DNA of 44,234 nt from Tepidicaulis marinus (GTDB lineage Bacteria > Pseudomonadota > Alphaproteobacteria > Parvibaculales > Parvibaculaceae), in assembly GCF_000739695.1 (NCBI RefSeq), contig NZ_BBIO01000021.1:1-44234 (forward strand). Direction: 5' to 3'. Position numbers and translations under genes: made by a program. Positions 27,691 through 35,839 of this stretch are shown piece after piece. The notes below the pieces were generated by a model. It made no database searches. It saw only the letters and a program-made list of their open reading frames with translations, and was not told where the DNA came from. Numbering within the stretch: the stretch's first letter is position 1; each line of letters starts with the position of its first letter.

Positions 27691-28713
27691 ATGACCGAGA
27701 CGCTTGAATCCATTGCACAGGCCATGGTGGCCCCGGGCAAGGGGATCCTGGCTGCCGATGAAAGCACCGGCACGATCAAGAAACGCTTCGATTCCATCGG
27801 GGTGGAATCGACCGAAGACAATCGCCGCGACTACCGCGAAATGCTTTTCCGCACGGAAAGCGCGATGAAGGAAAACATCTCCGGCGTCATTCTGTATGAT
27901 GAAACGATCCGCCAGAAAGCCAAGGACGGCACGCCGCTCGTCGATCTGATCAAGGCGGCCGGCTCCATTCCGGGCATCAAGGTCGATGCGGGGGCAAAAG
28001 ACCTGACCGGCGCGCCGGGTGAAAAGATCACCGAAGGCCTCGACGGTCTCGGCCAGCGCTTTGCCGAATATTACGATCTGGGCGCCCGCTTTGCGAAATG
28101 GCGCGCCGTGATCAATATCGGCGAGGACATTCCGAGCACCTATTGCATCAATGCCAATGCCCATGCGCTGGCCCGCTATGCGAAGCTCGCCCAGGCCGCC
28201 GGTATCGTGCCGATCGTCGAGCCGGAAGTGATCATGGATGGCGGCCATACCGCCGAGCGCTGCTTCGATGTGACCGAGGCCATGCTGAACGCGCTTTACG
28301 ATGCGCTTTACGAGCAGCGCGTCCTCCTGGAAGGCACGATCCTGAAGCCGAACATGATCGTCTCCGGCACCGAATGCCCCACCCAGGCCGGTGTCGAGCA
28401 GGTCGCTGAAATGACGATCAAATGCTTCAAGCGCACCGTTCCCGCCGCCGTGCCCGGCATCGTCTTCCTGTCCGGCGGCCAGTCGGATGAAGACGCCACC
28501 GCGCATCTGAGCATGATGAACCAGATCGGCGGCTTCCCCTGGAAGATGAGCTTCTCCTACGGCCGCGCGCTGCAGGCAGCGCCGCTGAAAGCCTGGGGCG
28601 GCAAGGCGGAAAACGTCCCCGCCGCACAGGCCGCCTTCGCGCACCGCGCCCGCATGAACGGCCTTGCAACCACGGGCGAGTGGAAAGCGGACCTCGAAAA
28701 ATCCGCCGCCTGA
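27691..28713 (+). CDS. fba: Class I fructose-bisphosphate aldolase
   Basis: This is the Schiff-base (metal-independent) aldolase, the type common in animals and some alphaproteobacteria. The 340-residue product has GKGILAADEST (17-26 region), ILYDETI (67-73), VEPEV near 176 and Schiff-base Lys219 in GTILKPNMI, with SGGQSDEDAT near 268. No class II zinc motifs are present. It lies 50 bases after pgk and is followed at once by a strong terminator, so it ends the operon. Lower-glycolysis/gluconeogenesis and pentose-phosphate genes are thus combined; no RuBisCO or phosphoribulokinase gene is in view. Confidence 0.96.
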   Translation: MTETLESIAQAMVAPGKGILAADESTGTIKKRFDSIGVESTEDNRRDYREMLFRTESAMKENISGVILYDETIRQKAKDGTPLVDLIKAAGSIPGIKVDAGAKDLTGAPGEKITEGLDGLGQRFAEYYDLGARFAKWRAVINIGEDIPSTYCINANAHALARYAKLAQAAGIVPIVEPEVIMDGGHTAERCFDVTEAMLNALYDALYEQRVLLEGTILKPNMIVSGTECPTQAGVEQVAEMTIKCFKRTVPAAVPGIVFLSGGQSDEDATAHLSMMNQIGGFPWKMSFSYGRALQAAPLKAWGGKAENVPAAQAAFAHRARMNGLATTGEWKADLEKSAA

Positions 28714-28737
28714 CCGCGCGGAGCTTTCAAAGAAAAC

Positions 28738-28772
28738 CGAAACGCCCCGGAGACATCCGGGGCGTTTTTCTT
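28738..28772 (+). terminator. Intrinsic terminator of the tkt-gap-pgk-fba operon
   Basis: AAACGCCCCGG-AGACAT-CCGGGGCGTTTTT: an 11-bp GC-rich stem with a six-base loop and a T-run, 25 bases after the fba stop. Confidence 0.93.
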
Positions 28773-28832
28773 GGCCGCGCCCCCTCCGGCCTGACGCCTC
28801 AGTGGAACGCAGAGCCTCACACCACAAAAAAC

Positions 28833-28922
28833 CGTCACCCCGGGCCCCGTCCCGGGGTCCACGCAGCCTTTCGCAATGGCGGAGAGGCCCTATGGATCCC
28901 GGCACAAAGGCCGGGATGACGG
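28833..28922. repeat. Composite intergenic palindromic repeat (REP-like), copy 2
   Basis: Unit A (28833-28863) begins CGTCACCCCGGG and ends CCCGGGGTCCACG. Unit B (28892-28922) begins ATGGATCCCGGC and ends GCCGGGATGACGG, and is an inverted relative of unit A. The paired, head-to-head layout and the CGTCA...TCCA ends match the copy at 1542-1635. It lies in the convergent space between fba and the glyoxalase-fold gene. Confidence 0.75.
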
Positions 28923-28977
28923 CTGAGCGGGAGGCGCGGCGAGTGCACCTAGCTGGTAGGCGGCACGAAAAAAGAGC

Positions 28978-29334
28978 CTAATACCCCTCCGCCGGCTGCC
29001 AGAGGGAGAAGCGGGTGCCTTGGTCATCAAGGCAGACGGCGGACAGGCCGCTGTCCGATTCCTGCACCTCGCCCGCCGAGCCGCCGAGGTCGTAGACCCG
29101 GTCGACCATGAAATCGATATCCTCGACCCGGAAATAGATATTGCCCGCATCCTGCGCGCCGTCTTCCACCAGGCCGAAGGGAAATTCGGTATTGGCGACA
29201 TGGGCGTAGATCGCATCCTCCTCGCTTTCGAACTCCCAGCCGAAAAGCGCGCCGTAGAAATCCATCGCCTTATCCAGCGTTTCCACCGAAATCGTGAAAT
29301 ATCCCGGCTCGCACACTCCCGCTCCGCCTGCCAT
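28978..29334 (-). CDS. VOC/glyoxalase-fold protein
   Basis: A 118-residue single-domain vicinal-oxygen-chelate protein. ATG 29334 ([17 protein letters not shown]) is chosen because an excellent AAGGAGG lies just upstream; the longer frame would overlap thiE. Motifs typical of the fold are [12 protein letters not shown] (about 23-34), [13 protein letters not shown] and [14 protein letters not shown] at the C-terminus. Metal ligands are not all evident, so enzymatic activity is uncertain; many relatives resemble bleomycin-resistance or glyoxalase-like proteins. Divergent from thiE with about 85 bases between starts. Confidence 0.8.
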   Translation of the reverse strand: MAGGAGVCEPGYFTISVETLDKAMDFYGALFGWEFESEEDAIYAHVANTEFPFGLVEDGAQDAGNIYFRVEDIDFMVDRVYDLGGSAGEVQESDSGLSAVCLDDQGTRFSLWQPAEGY

Positions 29335-29419
29335 TACCGCCTCCTTGCTGACATCCCGCGTCAATTTACGCCCGCCCCGCCGATTGCGCAAAGGCGCGGT
29401 TGCTGGTACTTCCGCTTTC

Positions 29420-30076
29420 ATGAGCACGAAAGACGAGCGCATTCCCACCCGCCTTTACCTGATCACGCCGCCAAGGCTGGATCCGGCCGGCTTTGCCGAC
29501 ACGCTAAAAGCCGCCCTCGATGCAGGCGATGTCGCCTCGCTGCAATTGCGGCTGAAGACGGAGGCGGGGGATACAGCGCCGGCGGATGAGCTGCGCCGGG
29601 CGGCGGAAATCCTGATGCCGCTCGCCCATGCCCGCAATGTCGCCTTCATCGTCAATGACAGCCCGGAAATCGCCCGGGAAATGGGCGCGGACGGGGTGCA
29701 TATCGGCCAGGACGACACGCCCTATAAGGAGGCGCGCAAGATCGTCGGGCCCGACGCCGTTGTCGGCGTCACCTGCCACAATTCCCGCCACCTTGCCATG
29801 GAGGCGGGCGAGGCCGGCGCCGATTACGTGGCTTTCGGCGCCTTTCATCCAACTGACACAAAGGTGACCCATAGTCGCGCCGAGCCGGAAATCCTGACAT
29901 GGTGGTCGGAGCTTTTCGAGCTGCCCTGCGTGGCGATCGGCGGCATCACGGTGGAAAACGCCCCGCCGCTGATCGAGGCCGGGGCCGACTTTCTGGCCGT
30001 TTCGGCCGGGGTCTGGGCCCATGAAAAGGGACCGGCGGAGGCCGTGCGCCTCTTTAACCTGTTGATGAACCCCTAA
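29420..30076 (+). CDS. thiE: Thiamine-phosphate synthase ThiE
   Basis: ThiE couples HMP-PP to the thiazole phosphate to give thiamine phosphate. The open frame starts further upstream, but [18 protein letters not shown] at ATG 29420 fits the family. The 218-residue TIM barrel shows LQLRLK (about 37-42), [22 protein letters not shown] (cited in two parts: VNDSPEIA and GVHIGQDD), GAFHPTDTK in place of the usual GPxFxTxTK, and IGGITVENA. The variant FHPTDTK retains the Thr-Lys pair. It is far from thiD and no TPP riboswitch is seen before it. Confidence 0.9.
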   Translation: MSTKDERIPTRLYLITPPRLDPAGFADTLKAALDAGDVASLQLRLKTEAGDTAPADELRRAAEILMPLAHARNVAFIVNDSPEIAREMGADGVHIGQDDTPYKEARKIVGPDAVVGVTCHNSRHLAMEAGEAGADYVAFGAFHPTDTKVTHSRAEPEILTWWSELFELPCVAIGGITVENAPPLIEAGADFLAVSAGVWAHEKGPAEAVRLFNLLMNP

Positions 30077-30099
30077 ATGCAAAGGGTGCAAGAGTGTCC

Positions 30100-31164
30100 A
30101 TGATGAACCGTCCGAGCCCCTTCACCCGCCCTCGCTTGTCCCAAGCCCCCCTCGCCGTCTTCCTGCTGGCTTTCGCACTCACGCTCGGCGCGCTGGAAAG
30201 CCCCGCCCATGCCGGGCCTTACGAAGAAGCGGTGAAGCTTTATCAGGCCGAAGATTACGAGATTGCCTTCGGCAAGGCGATGGAAGGCGCGCTCGCCGGT
30301 GACAGCCGGGCGAAGCTGCTGGTCGGCACCATGTATCTGAACGGCGAAGGCACGCAGGTGAGCCCGCAAGAGGCGATCCGCTGGCTGAACGAGGCCGCGG
30401 AACAAGGCGAGCCCACCGGCTATTATGCCCTCGCCGTGATTTACCGCGACGGGGTGGTGGTGCCTCAAGACCTCGCCAAAGCCCGCGCCAATCTCGAAGA
30501 AGCGGTGATCAAAAACCATACGGCGGCGAAATTCGTGCTCGCCCAGTTCCTTGCCGCAGGGCTTGGCGGGGAGGCGGATACGCCGCGCGCCAAGGCGCTT
30601 TTCGAGGAAGCGGCCAAGGAAGGCCATCCCGGCGCCCAGTTCAGCCTCGGCGCGCTTTATGCGAGCGGCAAGGACGTGCCCCAGTCGGACGCAAAAGCCG
30701 CCGAATGGTTCCGCAAGGCCGCCGAGCAGAACCAGCCCGACGCCGCCTTCAATCTCGGCCTCATGCTGCTGGAAGGCCAGGGCGTTCCCGCCTCCTCCAC
30801 AGAGGCTGCAAAATGGTTCAAGGTCGCCGCCGATCAGGGCTTCCCGGATGCCCAGACCTATCTCGGCCAACTTTATCTCGCCGGTGAAGGGGTGGCTCAG
30901 GACGATGAAAAGGCTTTTGGCCTCTTCTGGAAGGCGGCGGAGGCGAACGAGCCCGTCGCCCAGGCCCGCCTTGCCCGGCTTTTTCTGATCGGGCGCGGCA
31001 CCAGCCAGGATATCGCCACGGCCTATGCCTTCTATCTTCTTGCCCAGTCGAACGGCTTTGAAGATGCCGAATTCGCAGAGGCGATCGGCCCGCATCTCAC
31101 CCCGGAGGTAAAAGCCGAGGCCCAGAAGAAACTGGCCGAATGGCGCGCTTCCCCCGCCAATTAA
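30100..31164 (+). CDS. Periplasmic Sel1-repeat protein
   Basis: A 354-residue exported protein with a signal peptide (LAVFLLAFALTLGALESPAHAG) and about seven Sel1-like helical repeats. Recognisable units are AKLLVGTMYLNGEGT, AQFSLGALYASGKDVPQ, AAFNLGLMLLEGQGVP and AQTYLGQLYLAGEGVAQ, each followed by an AxxWFxKAAEQ-type second helix. Sel1 proteins act as scaffolds in envelope assembly and signalling; the partner here is unknown. ATG 30100 is preferred over the GTG at 30094 because of the AAGAG six bases upstream. It follows thiE by 23 bases and is closed by a terminator, so the two may be co-transcribed. Confidence 0.85.
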   Translation: MMNRPSPFTRPRLSQAPLAVFLLAFALTLGALESPAHAGPYEEAVKLYQAEDYEIAFGKAMEGALAGDSRAKLLVGTMYLNGEGTQVSPQEAIRWLNEAAEQGEPTGYYALAVIYRDGVVVPQDLAKARANLEEAVIKNHTAAKFVLAQFLAAGLGGEADTPRAKALFEEAAKEGHPGAQFSLGALYASGKDVPQSDAKAAEWFRKAAEQNQPDAAFNLGLMLLEGQGVPASSTEAAKWFKVAADQGFPDAQTYLGQLYLAGEGVAQDDEKAFGLFWKAAEANEPVAQARLARLFLIGRGTSQDIATAYAFYLLAQSNGFEDAEFAEAIGPHLTPEVKAEAQKKLAEWRASPAN

Positions 31165-31176
31165 GGCGGAGGGCGG

Positions 31177-31220
31177 CGCGCTGCCCCGCTCCACCCGCTT
31201 CCGGGGCGCTTTTCTTTTGT
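31177..31220 (+). terminator. Probable terminator after the Sel1-repeat gene
   Basis: GCGC-(TG bulge)-CCCCG pairs with CGGGGCGC across a 13-base loop and is followed by TTTTCTTTTGTTTT. It separates the Sel1 gene from efp. Confidence 0.7.
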
Positions 31221-31329
31221 TTTGAGCGCGAGACAATGCTATCAGAGCGGCCAATTCAAGGCGCCTGACGCAACCATTCCGGCCCGCGCGCGCCCTTCCG
31301 CGATCCCATAAGACGCAAACGGTTATTTC

Positions 31330-31893
31330 ATGAAGATCAATGGCAACGAAATCCGCCCCGGCAACGTCATCACCCATAAGGGCGGCCTCTGGGCGGCGGT
31401 GAAAGTGCAGCACGTCAAGCCCGGCAAGGGCGGCGCTTTCGCCCAGGTGGAACTGAAGAACCTCGTGGACAACACCAAGCTGAACGAGCGCTTCCGCTCC
31501 GCCGAAACGGTGGAACGCGTGCGCCTTGAGCAGAAAGACTACCAGTTCCTTTTTGCCAATGGCGACATGCTCTCCTTCATGGACCTTGAAAGCTACGAGC
31601 AGATCGAACTGCCCACGGACTTTCTCGGCGACCGCGCCGCCTTCCTGCAGGACGGCATGCAGATCATCGTGGAAAGCCATGAAGGCAAGCCCATCGGCGT
31701 GCAGCTTCCCGACCAGGTGACGCTGGAAATCACCGAGACCGAGCCGGTCGTGAAAGGCCAGACGGCGGCTTCTTCCTATAAGCCCGCTATGCTGGAAAAC
31801 GGCCTGCGCGTCATGGTGCCGCCCTTCGTTTCCACCGGCGACCGCATCGTCGTCGACACCGCCGAAGTCACCTACATCAAACGGGCCGAATAG
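31330..31893 (+). CDS. efp: Elongation factor P
   Basis: EF-P rescues ribosomes stalled at polyproline. The 187-residue product has the three-domain EF-P/eIF5A layout: domain I with [10 protein letters not shown], where Lys33 aligns with the modified lysine of E. coli, domain II starting near residue 65 ([17 protein letters not shown]), and the C-terminal OB domain ending [12 protein letters not shown]. No modification gene (epmA) is seen nearby. It begins a run with the downstream IMPase-family gene 9 bases away. Confidence 0.97.
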   Translation: MKINGNEIRPGNVITHKGGLWAAVKVQHVKPGKGGAFAQVELKNLVDNTKLNERFRSAETVERVRLEQKDYQFLFANGDMLSFMDLESYEQIELPTDFLGDRAAFLQDGMQIIVESHEGKPIGVQLPDQVTLEITETEPVVKGQTAASSYKPAMLENGLRVMVPPFVSTGDRIVVDTAEVTYIKRAE

Positions 31894-31902
31894 GCCGGGT
31901 TC

Positions 31903-32715
31903 ATGCAGCTTTCAGCCACACTCACCGTCATGGTTCAGGCCGCCCGCAAAGCGGCGCGGGGCCTGCAGCGCGATTTCGGCGAAGTCGAAAATCTTCAAGT
32001 CTCCCGCAAGGGGCCGGGGGACTTCGTCACCGCAGCCGATCTGAAAGCGGAAAAAGTCCTGCGCGAGGAGCTTGCCAAAGCCCGTCCCGGCTACTCCTTC
32101 CTTTTGGAAGAAGCGGGCGAGGTGAAAGGCAGCGACAAGAGCCACCGCTGGATCATCGATCCTTTGGACGGCACGACGAACTTCATGCACGGCATCCCCG
32201 TCTTTGCAATTTCCATTGCGCTGGAACGGGCGGGCGAAGTAGTGGCCGGGCTCGTCTATAACCCGGTTACGGACGAAATGTTCCTCGCCGAAAAAGGCCG
32301 GGGCGCGTTTCTCAACAACCGGCGCCTGCGCGTGGCCGCGCGCACGGAACTCACCGATGCGGTGATCTGCACGGGCATCCCGCATCTCGGCCGTCCCAGC
32401 CCGCTTTTCCTGCCCATGCTGAGCGAGCTGATGCCGCGCGTCGCCGGTATCCGGCGCACCGGCTCCGCCGCGCTCGATCTGGCCTATGTCGCCGCAGGGC
32501 GCTTCGACGGTTTTTGGGAAGCAGGCCTTGCGCCTTGGGACATGGCGGCGGGCCTTTGCCTCATCCGCGAGGCAGGCGGCACGGTCAGCGATCTCAGCGG
32601 CAAGGATAAAATTTTCGAGACGGGCGGCGTTCTGACCGCGAATGAGCGCCTGCATGGGCCCCTGCTCGATCTCCTGAAAAAAGCGCGCAAAAGCAGCGCC
32701 GCCAGCGACACCTAA
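31903..32715 (+). CDS. suhB: Inositol monophosphatase family protein (SuhB-like)
   Basis: A Mg-dependent sugar-phosphate phosphatase of 270 residues. Metal-site motifs are clear: VTAADLKAE (about 43-51), LLEEAGE with Glu near 68, WIIDPLDGTTNF (about 83-94), and the C-terminal WEAGLAPWDMAAG (about 207-219). Substrates in this family include inositol-1-phosphate, NAD-related and sulfur-nucleotide compounds, so the exact role is open. Pairing of efp with this gene is common in alphaproteobacteria. Confidence 0.9.
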   Translation: MQLSATLTVMVQAARKAARGLQRDFGEVENLQVSRKGPGDFVTAADLKAEKVLREELAKARPGYSFLLEEAGEVKGSDKSHRWIIDPLDGTTNFMHGIPVFAISIALERAGEVVAGLVYNPVTDEMFLAEKGRGAFLNNRRLRVAARTELTDAVICTGIPHLGRPSPLFLPMLSELMPRVAGIRRTGSAALDLAYVAAGRFDGFWEAGLAPWDMAAGLCLIREAGGTVSDLSGKDKIFETGGVLTANERLHGPLLDLLKKARKSSAASDT

Positions 32716-32886
32716 GCTGCAACCGGTGCGGGAACCAGCGCAGGAGCCGCGTTCCACCAAGTCTCAGCCAAGTCTCAAATGTCTCAGACGGGCCAATTTT
32801 TGCCGGATTTCGCCCTTAAGGCTTGCCCTCGTGCCTCCGCAGGCGCGCCTTCTGTGGTAAAATGGCGCAAATCAGCGGGACGGGAG

Positions 32887-33810
32887 ATGAAGGTTCAGAA
32901 CATGGCGAAGTCCGGTCGCACAAACGTCACTCTTTCAATGTTCCTCGGCGCGGTCTTCTGCGCCGCCCTTCCGGCACAGGTGCAGGCCGATGACGTGACG
33001 GTCAATTGGGAAGCGCTCGGCCCTGCCCCGCAAAGCGAGGCGCCCATCGTGCTGCGCTATCCGGGCGCGAAGAAGAACCTGCCCGGCACCCTCAAACTCA
33101 AGGCACCGGAGGGGGCTGAGGCCCCGCAGCCCCGGCTGAAACCCCATATCATTCCCGATAACGGCCCCGAAACGCCGAAAGCCGCCGCGCTGCCGCCGCA
33201 AAAACCGGCGCAGAAGAATGAGGCCGAGACACCCCGTCAGGCCGAGCCGAAACCCAAGCCGCAAACCGCTGCGGTAAGCCCCGCACCCACCGCGCCCGCA
33301 CCGAAAACCGCGGAGCCCAAACCTGCACAGGCTTCCGCACCGCAGGCGCCCGCCGCAGCTCCAGCGCCTGAGCCTGCCGAAGCGCCCCAGCAAAGCGCGC
33401 CGGAAAACAGGCCCGCGCCTGCCGCCCCGCAAGTGGCAAGCCTCGGCGATCCCAAGAAAGACGCCCCGGCAAAGAGCACGGAGAAACTCGGGCCGCCGGA
33501 ACCTGCCTTTGCCCGCGTGCTGTTCGAGGCCGAGAGCACCTCCATCCTCTCTTCCGTGCGCGCCGGGCTCGATGAAACGGCGGAGCGGCTGAAGCAAAGC
33601 GCCGAGCGCATTCAGCTCAAGGCCTATGGCGGGGCGCGCGGCGATCTCTCATCGGATTCGCGCAAACTGTCGCTGAAACGCGCACTCGCCGTTTACAATT
33701 ATTTGCGCGATCAGGGCGTGCTCACCAGCCGCATGGATGTGCGCGCCTTTGGCGGCGCACGCGATGACGGCCCGGAGAACCGTGTCGATATCGTCTTGCA
33801 AGGACGCTAA
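32887..33810 (+). CDS. OmpA-family periplasmic protein with Pro/Ala-rich linker
   Basis: A 307-residue exported protein. ATG 32887 (MKVQNMAKSGR) is chosen; ATG 32902 is equally possible. A signal peptide (TLSMFLGAVFCAALPAQVQA) is followed by a long Pro/Ala/Lys/Glu linker (about 70-215) resembling those of TonB or TolA. The C-terminal OmpA/MotB-like domain has ARVLFEAESTSILSSVRAGLD, a shortened middle (IQLKAYGGARGDLSSDSRKLSLKRALAVYNYL, of which KLSLKRALAVYNYL is the diagnostic part) and RMDVRAFGG, ending ENRVDIVL. The usual GHTD peptidoglycan motif is replaced by YGGARGD. It precedes the MotA-like and MotB-like genes by 91 bases. Confidence 0.8.
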   Translation: MKVQNMAKSGRTNVTLSMFLGAVFCAALPAQVQADDVTVNWEALGPAPQSEAPIVLRYPGAKKNLPGTLKLKAPEGAEAPQPRLKPHIIPDNGPETPKAAALPPQKPAQKNEAETPRQAEPKPKPQTAAVSPAPTAPAPKTAEPKPAQASAPQAPAAAPAPEPAEAPQQSAPENRPAPAAPQVASLGDPKKDAPAKSTEKLGPPEPAFARVLFEAESTSILSSVRAGLDETAERLKQSAERIQLKAYGGARGDLSSDSRKLSLKRALAVYNYLRDQGVLTSRMDVRAFGGARDDGPENRVDIVLQGR

Positions 33811-33901
33811 AAGCGTCTGAGGGGGTCCGGCTTATCCAGCCGGAAGACAGACAGCGGCGCACCGGCGCATGGCCGGATGCCGCATGAACGAGGGGACCGA
33901 G

Positions 33902-34816
33902 ATGGCGAAAGATTTTTCCGACGGTATCAAACTTTCACAGCCCCGCCCCTACCTCACGCGGATGATGCTGTTTCTGGCGCTGGTCGGCTTTCTGCTGCTC
34001 ATCCTCGCCCCGCGCATCATGGACGCCTTTCTTGCCAATCCCGGCCTTAACGGGCTGATCGTCGGCACGCTTTTCATCGGCATGCTCTATGCCTTCCGCC
34101 AGGTGCTGCAGCTTGGCCCGGAAGTAAAATGGGTAAACGCCTTCCGCCGCGCCGATCCGGGCCTCGCGCTGCCGCCCGCCCCGCAGCTTCTCGCGCCCAT
34201 GGCAACGATGCTCGGCAACCGCAAGGGGCGCATGACGCTCTCGGCAGGCTCGATGCGCGCCATGCTCGATTCCATCGGCTCGCGGCTCGACGAGCAGCGC
34301 GAGATTTCCCGCTACATGATCGGGCTGTTGATCTTTCTGGGCCTGCTCGGCACGTTCTGGGGCCTGCTCATCACCGTTTCCTCCGTCGGCGATACGCTGC
34401 AGAGCCTGAATGTGGAGGCAACGGATTCCGCCTCCGTTTTCACCAGTCTGCGCGAGGGACTGCAAGCACCGCTGCGCGGCATGGGCACGGCGTTTTCTTC
34501 CTCGCTTTTCGGCCTGACGGGCTCGCTTATTCTCGGCTTTCTCGATCTGCAAGCAGGCCAGGCGCAGAACCGGTTTTACAACGAGCTGGAAGAATGGCTC
34601 TCCACGGTGACGAATGTCATCGACGTGCCGGCAACGGCCGGAGAAAACACGACGCCCGAACAGGCTTCGCTTCTCGCCCTTGCCGGGCAGATCGCCGCGC
34701 TCACCGAACAGCTTCATGCCGAACAGCGCCTGGTGCGCGAGCTTGCCGAAAACCAGGCGGCGATCCGGCCCGCGCTTGAAGAACTTGCCGGTTCCTTGAA
34801 AAAGCGCGGGAGCTAA
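33902..34816 (+). CDS. MotA/TolQ/ExbB-type proton channel protein
   Basis: A 304-residue inner-membrane protein starting MAKDFSDG (ATG 33902; GAGGGGACCGAG upstream). Four membrane segments are visible: about 22-38, 48-64, 142-160 (MIGLLIFLGLLGTFWGLLITV region) and 190-208 (MGTAFSSSLFGLTGSLILGFL region). The GLLGTFWGLL stretch matches the TolQ/ExbB signature GLxGTVxGL. A cytoplasmic loop lies between helices 2 and 3, and a helical tail follows. It is separate from TolQ and lies three bases from a MotB-like partner, so they should form a channel of their own. It is not flagellar by context. Confidence 0.85.
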   Translation: MAKDFSDGIKLSQPRPYLTRMMLFLALVGFLLLILAPRIMDAFLANPGLNGLIVGTLFIGMLYAFRQVLQLGPEVKWVNAFRRADPGLALPPAPQLLAPMATMLGNRKGRMTLSAGSMRAMLDSIGSRLDEQREISRYMIGLLIFLGLLGTFWGLLITVSSVGDTLQSLNVEATDSASVFTSLREGLQAPLRGMGTAFSSSLFGLTGSLILGFLDLQAGQAQNRFYNELEEWLSTVTNVIDVPATAGENTTPEQASLLALAGQIAALTEQLHAEQRLVRELAENQAAIRPALEELAGSLKKRGS

Positions 34817-34819
34817 GCC

Positions 34820-35833
34820 ATGGCGGTTTCGCGGCGCATCAGAGGCCGCGCGCCGAGCGCGGATTACTGGCCGGGCTTTGTCGATGTCATGGCGACGCTG
34901 CTGCTTGTCCTGATCTTCCTGCTTTCGATCTTCATGCTGACGCAGTTCTTCCTCGCCAAATCCATTACCGGCAAGGATTCCGCGCTCGACCGGCTGCGCG
35001 CGCAAATCAGCGAGCTGACAGATCTTCTGGCGTTGGAACGGGCGGAAAAAGCCGAACTGCAAACCACCATTGCAGCCCTCAACGATGCGCTGGCCAGCGC
35101 GGAAAGCGAAAAGGCGGCCCTGCAAAGCGCGCTTTCGGAAGGCGGCAGCGAGCGGGTCGCCGCGCTTGAAAACGCGCTCGAGAAAGAAAAAGAAATTTCT
35201 TCCGACGCTTTGGCGCAGGTCGAGCTGGTCAACCAGCAGCTTGCCGCGCTCCGCCGTCAGCTCGCCTCGCTCCAGGCCGCGCTTGAAGCGGCGGAGGCAA
35301 AGGACCGCGAAGCCCAGGCGCAGATCGCCGATCTCGGCCGCCGCCTCAACGCCGCCCTTGCCCAGAAAGTGCAGGAGCTTGCCCGCTACCGCTCGGAATT
35401 TTTCGGCAAGCTGCGCGAGGCGCTCGGCAGCCGCAAGGACATCGAGATTGTCGGCGACCGTTTCGTCTTCCAGTCGGAAATTTTCTTTTCCTCCGGCTCC
35501 GCCGCCCTTTCGCGTGCCGGGCAAAGCGAGCTCGACAAGATCGCCGCGGCGGTAAAAGAAATCTCCCGCGACATTCCCGCCGACATCAACTGGATCCTGC
35601 GCGTCGATGGCCATTCCGATGCCGCGCCCATCGCCACGAAGGAGTTTCCTTCGAACTGGCATCTGTCGGCAGCGCGCGCCATTTCGGTCGTGCAATATCT
35701 GGCAGGCCAAGGCGTGCCGCGCAAAAGGCTGGTTGCCGCCGGTTTCGGCGAACACCAGCCCCTTGCAAAAGGCACCAGCCCGCAGGATTACCGGCGCAAC
35801 CGGCGCATCGAGTTCAAGCTGACAGAGCGCTGA
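34820..35833 (+). CDS. MotB-like protein with coiled coil and OmpA domain
   Basis: A 337-residue partner of the preceding channel protein. One N-terminal membrane helix (about 20-46) carries Asp22 in PGFVDVMATLL, in the position of the proton-binding Asp of MotB and TolR. A long coiled coil (about 50-190) with ERAEKAELQTTIAALNDAL follows. The C-terminal OmpA-type peptidoglycan-binding domain shows FFSSGSAALS, RVDGHSDAAPI, LSAARAISVVQYL and NRRIEF. The architecture (TM, long coiled coil, OmpA) is like a motor stator that reaches the cell wall. The stop is 6 bases from the convergent lactonase gene, with no terminator in between. Confidence 0.88.
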   Translation: MAVSRRIRGRAPSADYWPGFVDVMATLLLVLIFLLSIFMLTQFFLAKSITGKDSALDRLRAQISELTDLLALERAEKAELQTTIAALNDALASAESEKAALQSALSEGGSERVAALENALEKEKEISSDALAQVELVNQQLAALRRQLASLQAALEAAEAKDREAQAQIADLGRRLNAALAQKVQELARYRSEFFGKLREALGSRKDIEIVGDRFVFQSEIFFSSGSAALSRAGQSELDKIAAAVKEISRDIPADINWILRVDGHSDAAPIATKEFPSNWHLSAARAISVVQYLAGQGVPRKRLVAAGFGEHQPLAKGTSPQDYRRNRRIEFKLTER

Positions 35834-35839
35834 TTCGGC

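Noticed and set aside
23317-28713. Calvin-cycle cbb operon
   Set aside because: tkt-gap-pgk-fba resembles cbb order, but there is no RuBisCO, phosphoribulokinase or divergent cbbR; zapA is the divergent neighbour, as in heterotrophic relatives.
32887-35833. Zorya-type phage defence (ZorAB-like MotA/MotB pair)
   Set aside because: The channel pair resembles ZorA/ZorB in outline, but no ZorC, ZorD/helicase or nuclease gene is adjacent; the neighbours are efp, an IMPase gene and a lactonase. A housekeeping envelope motor is more likely.
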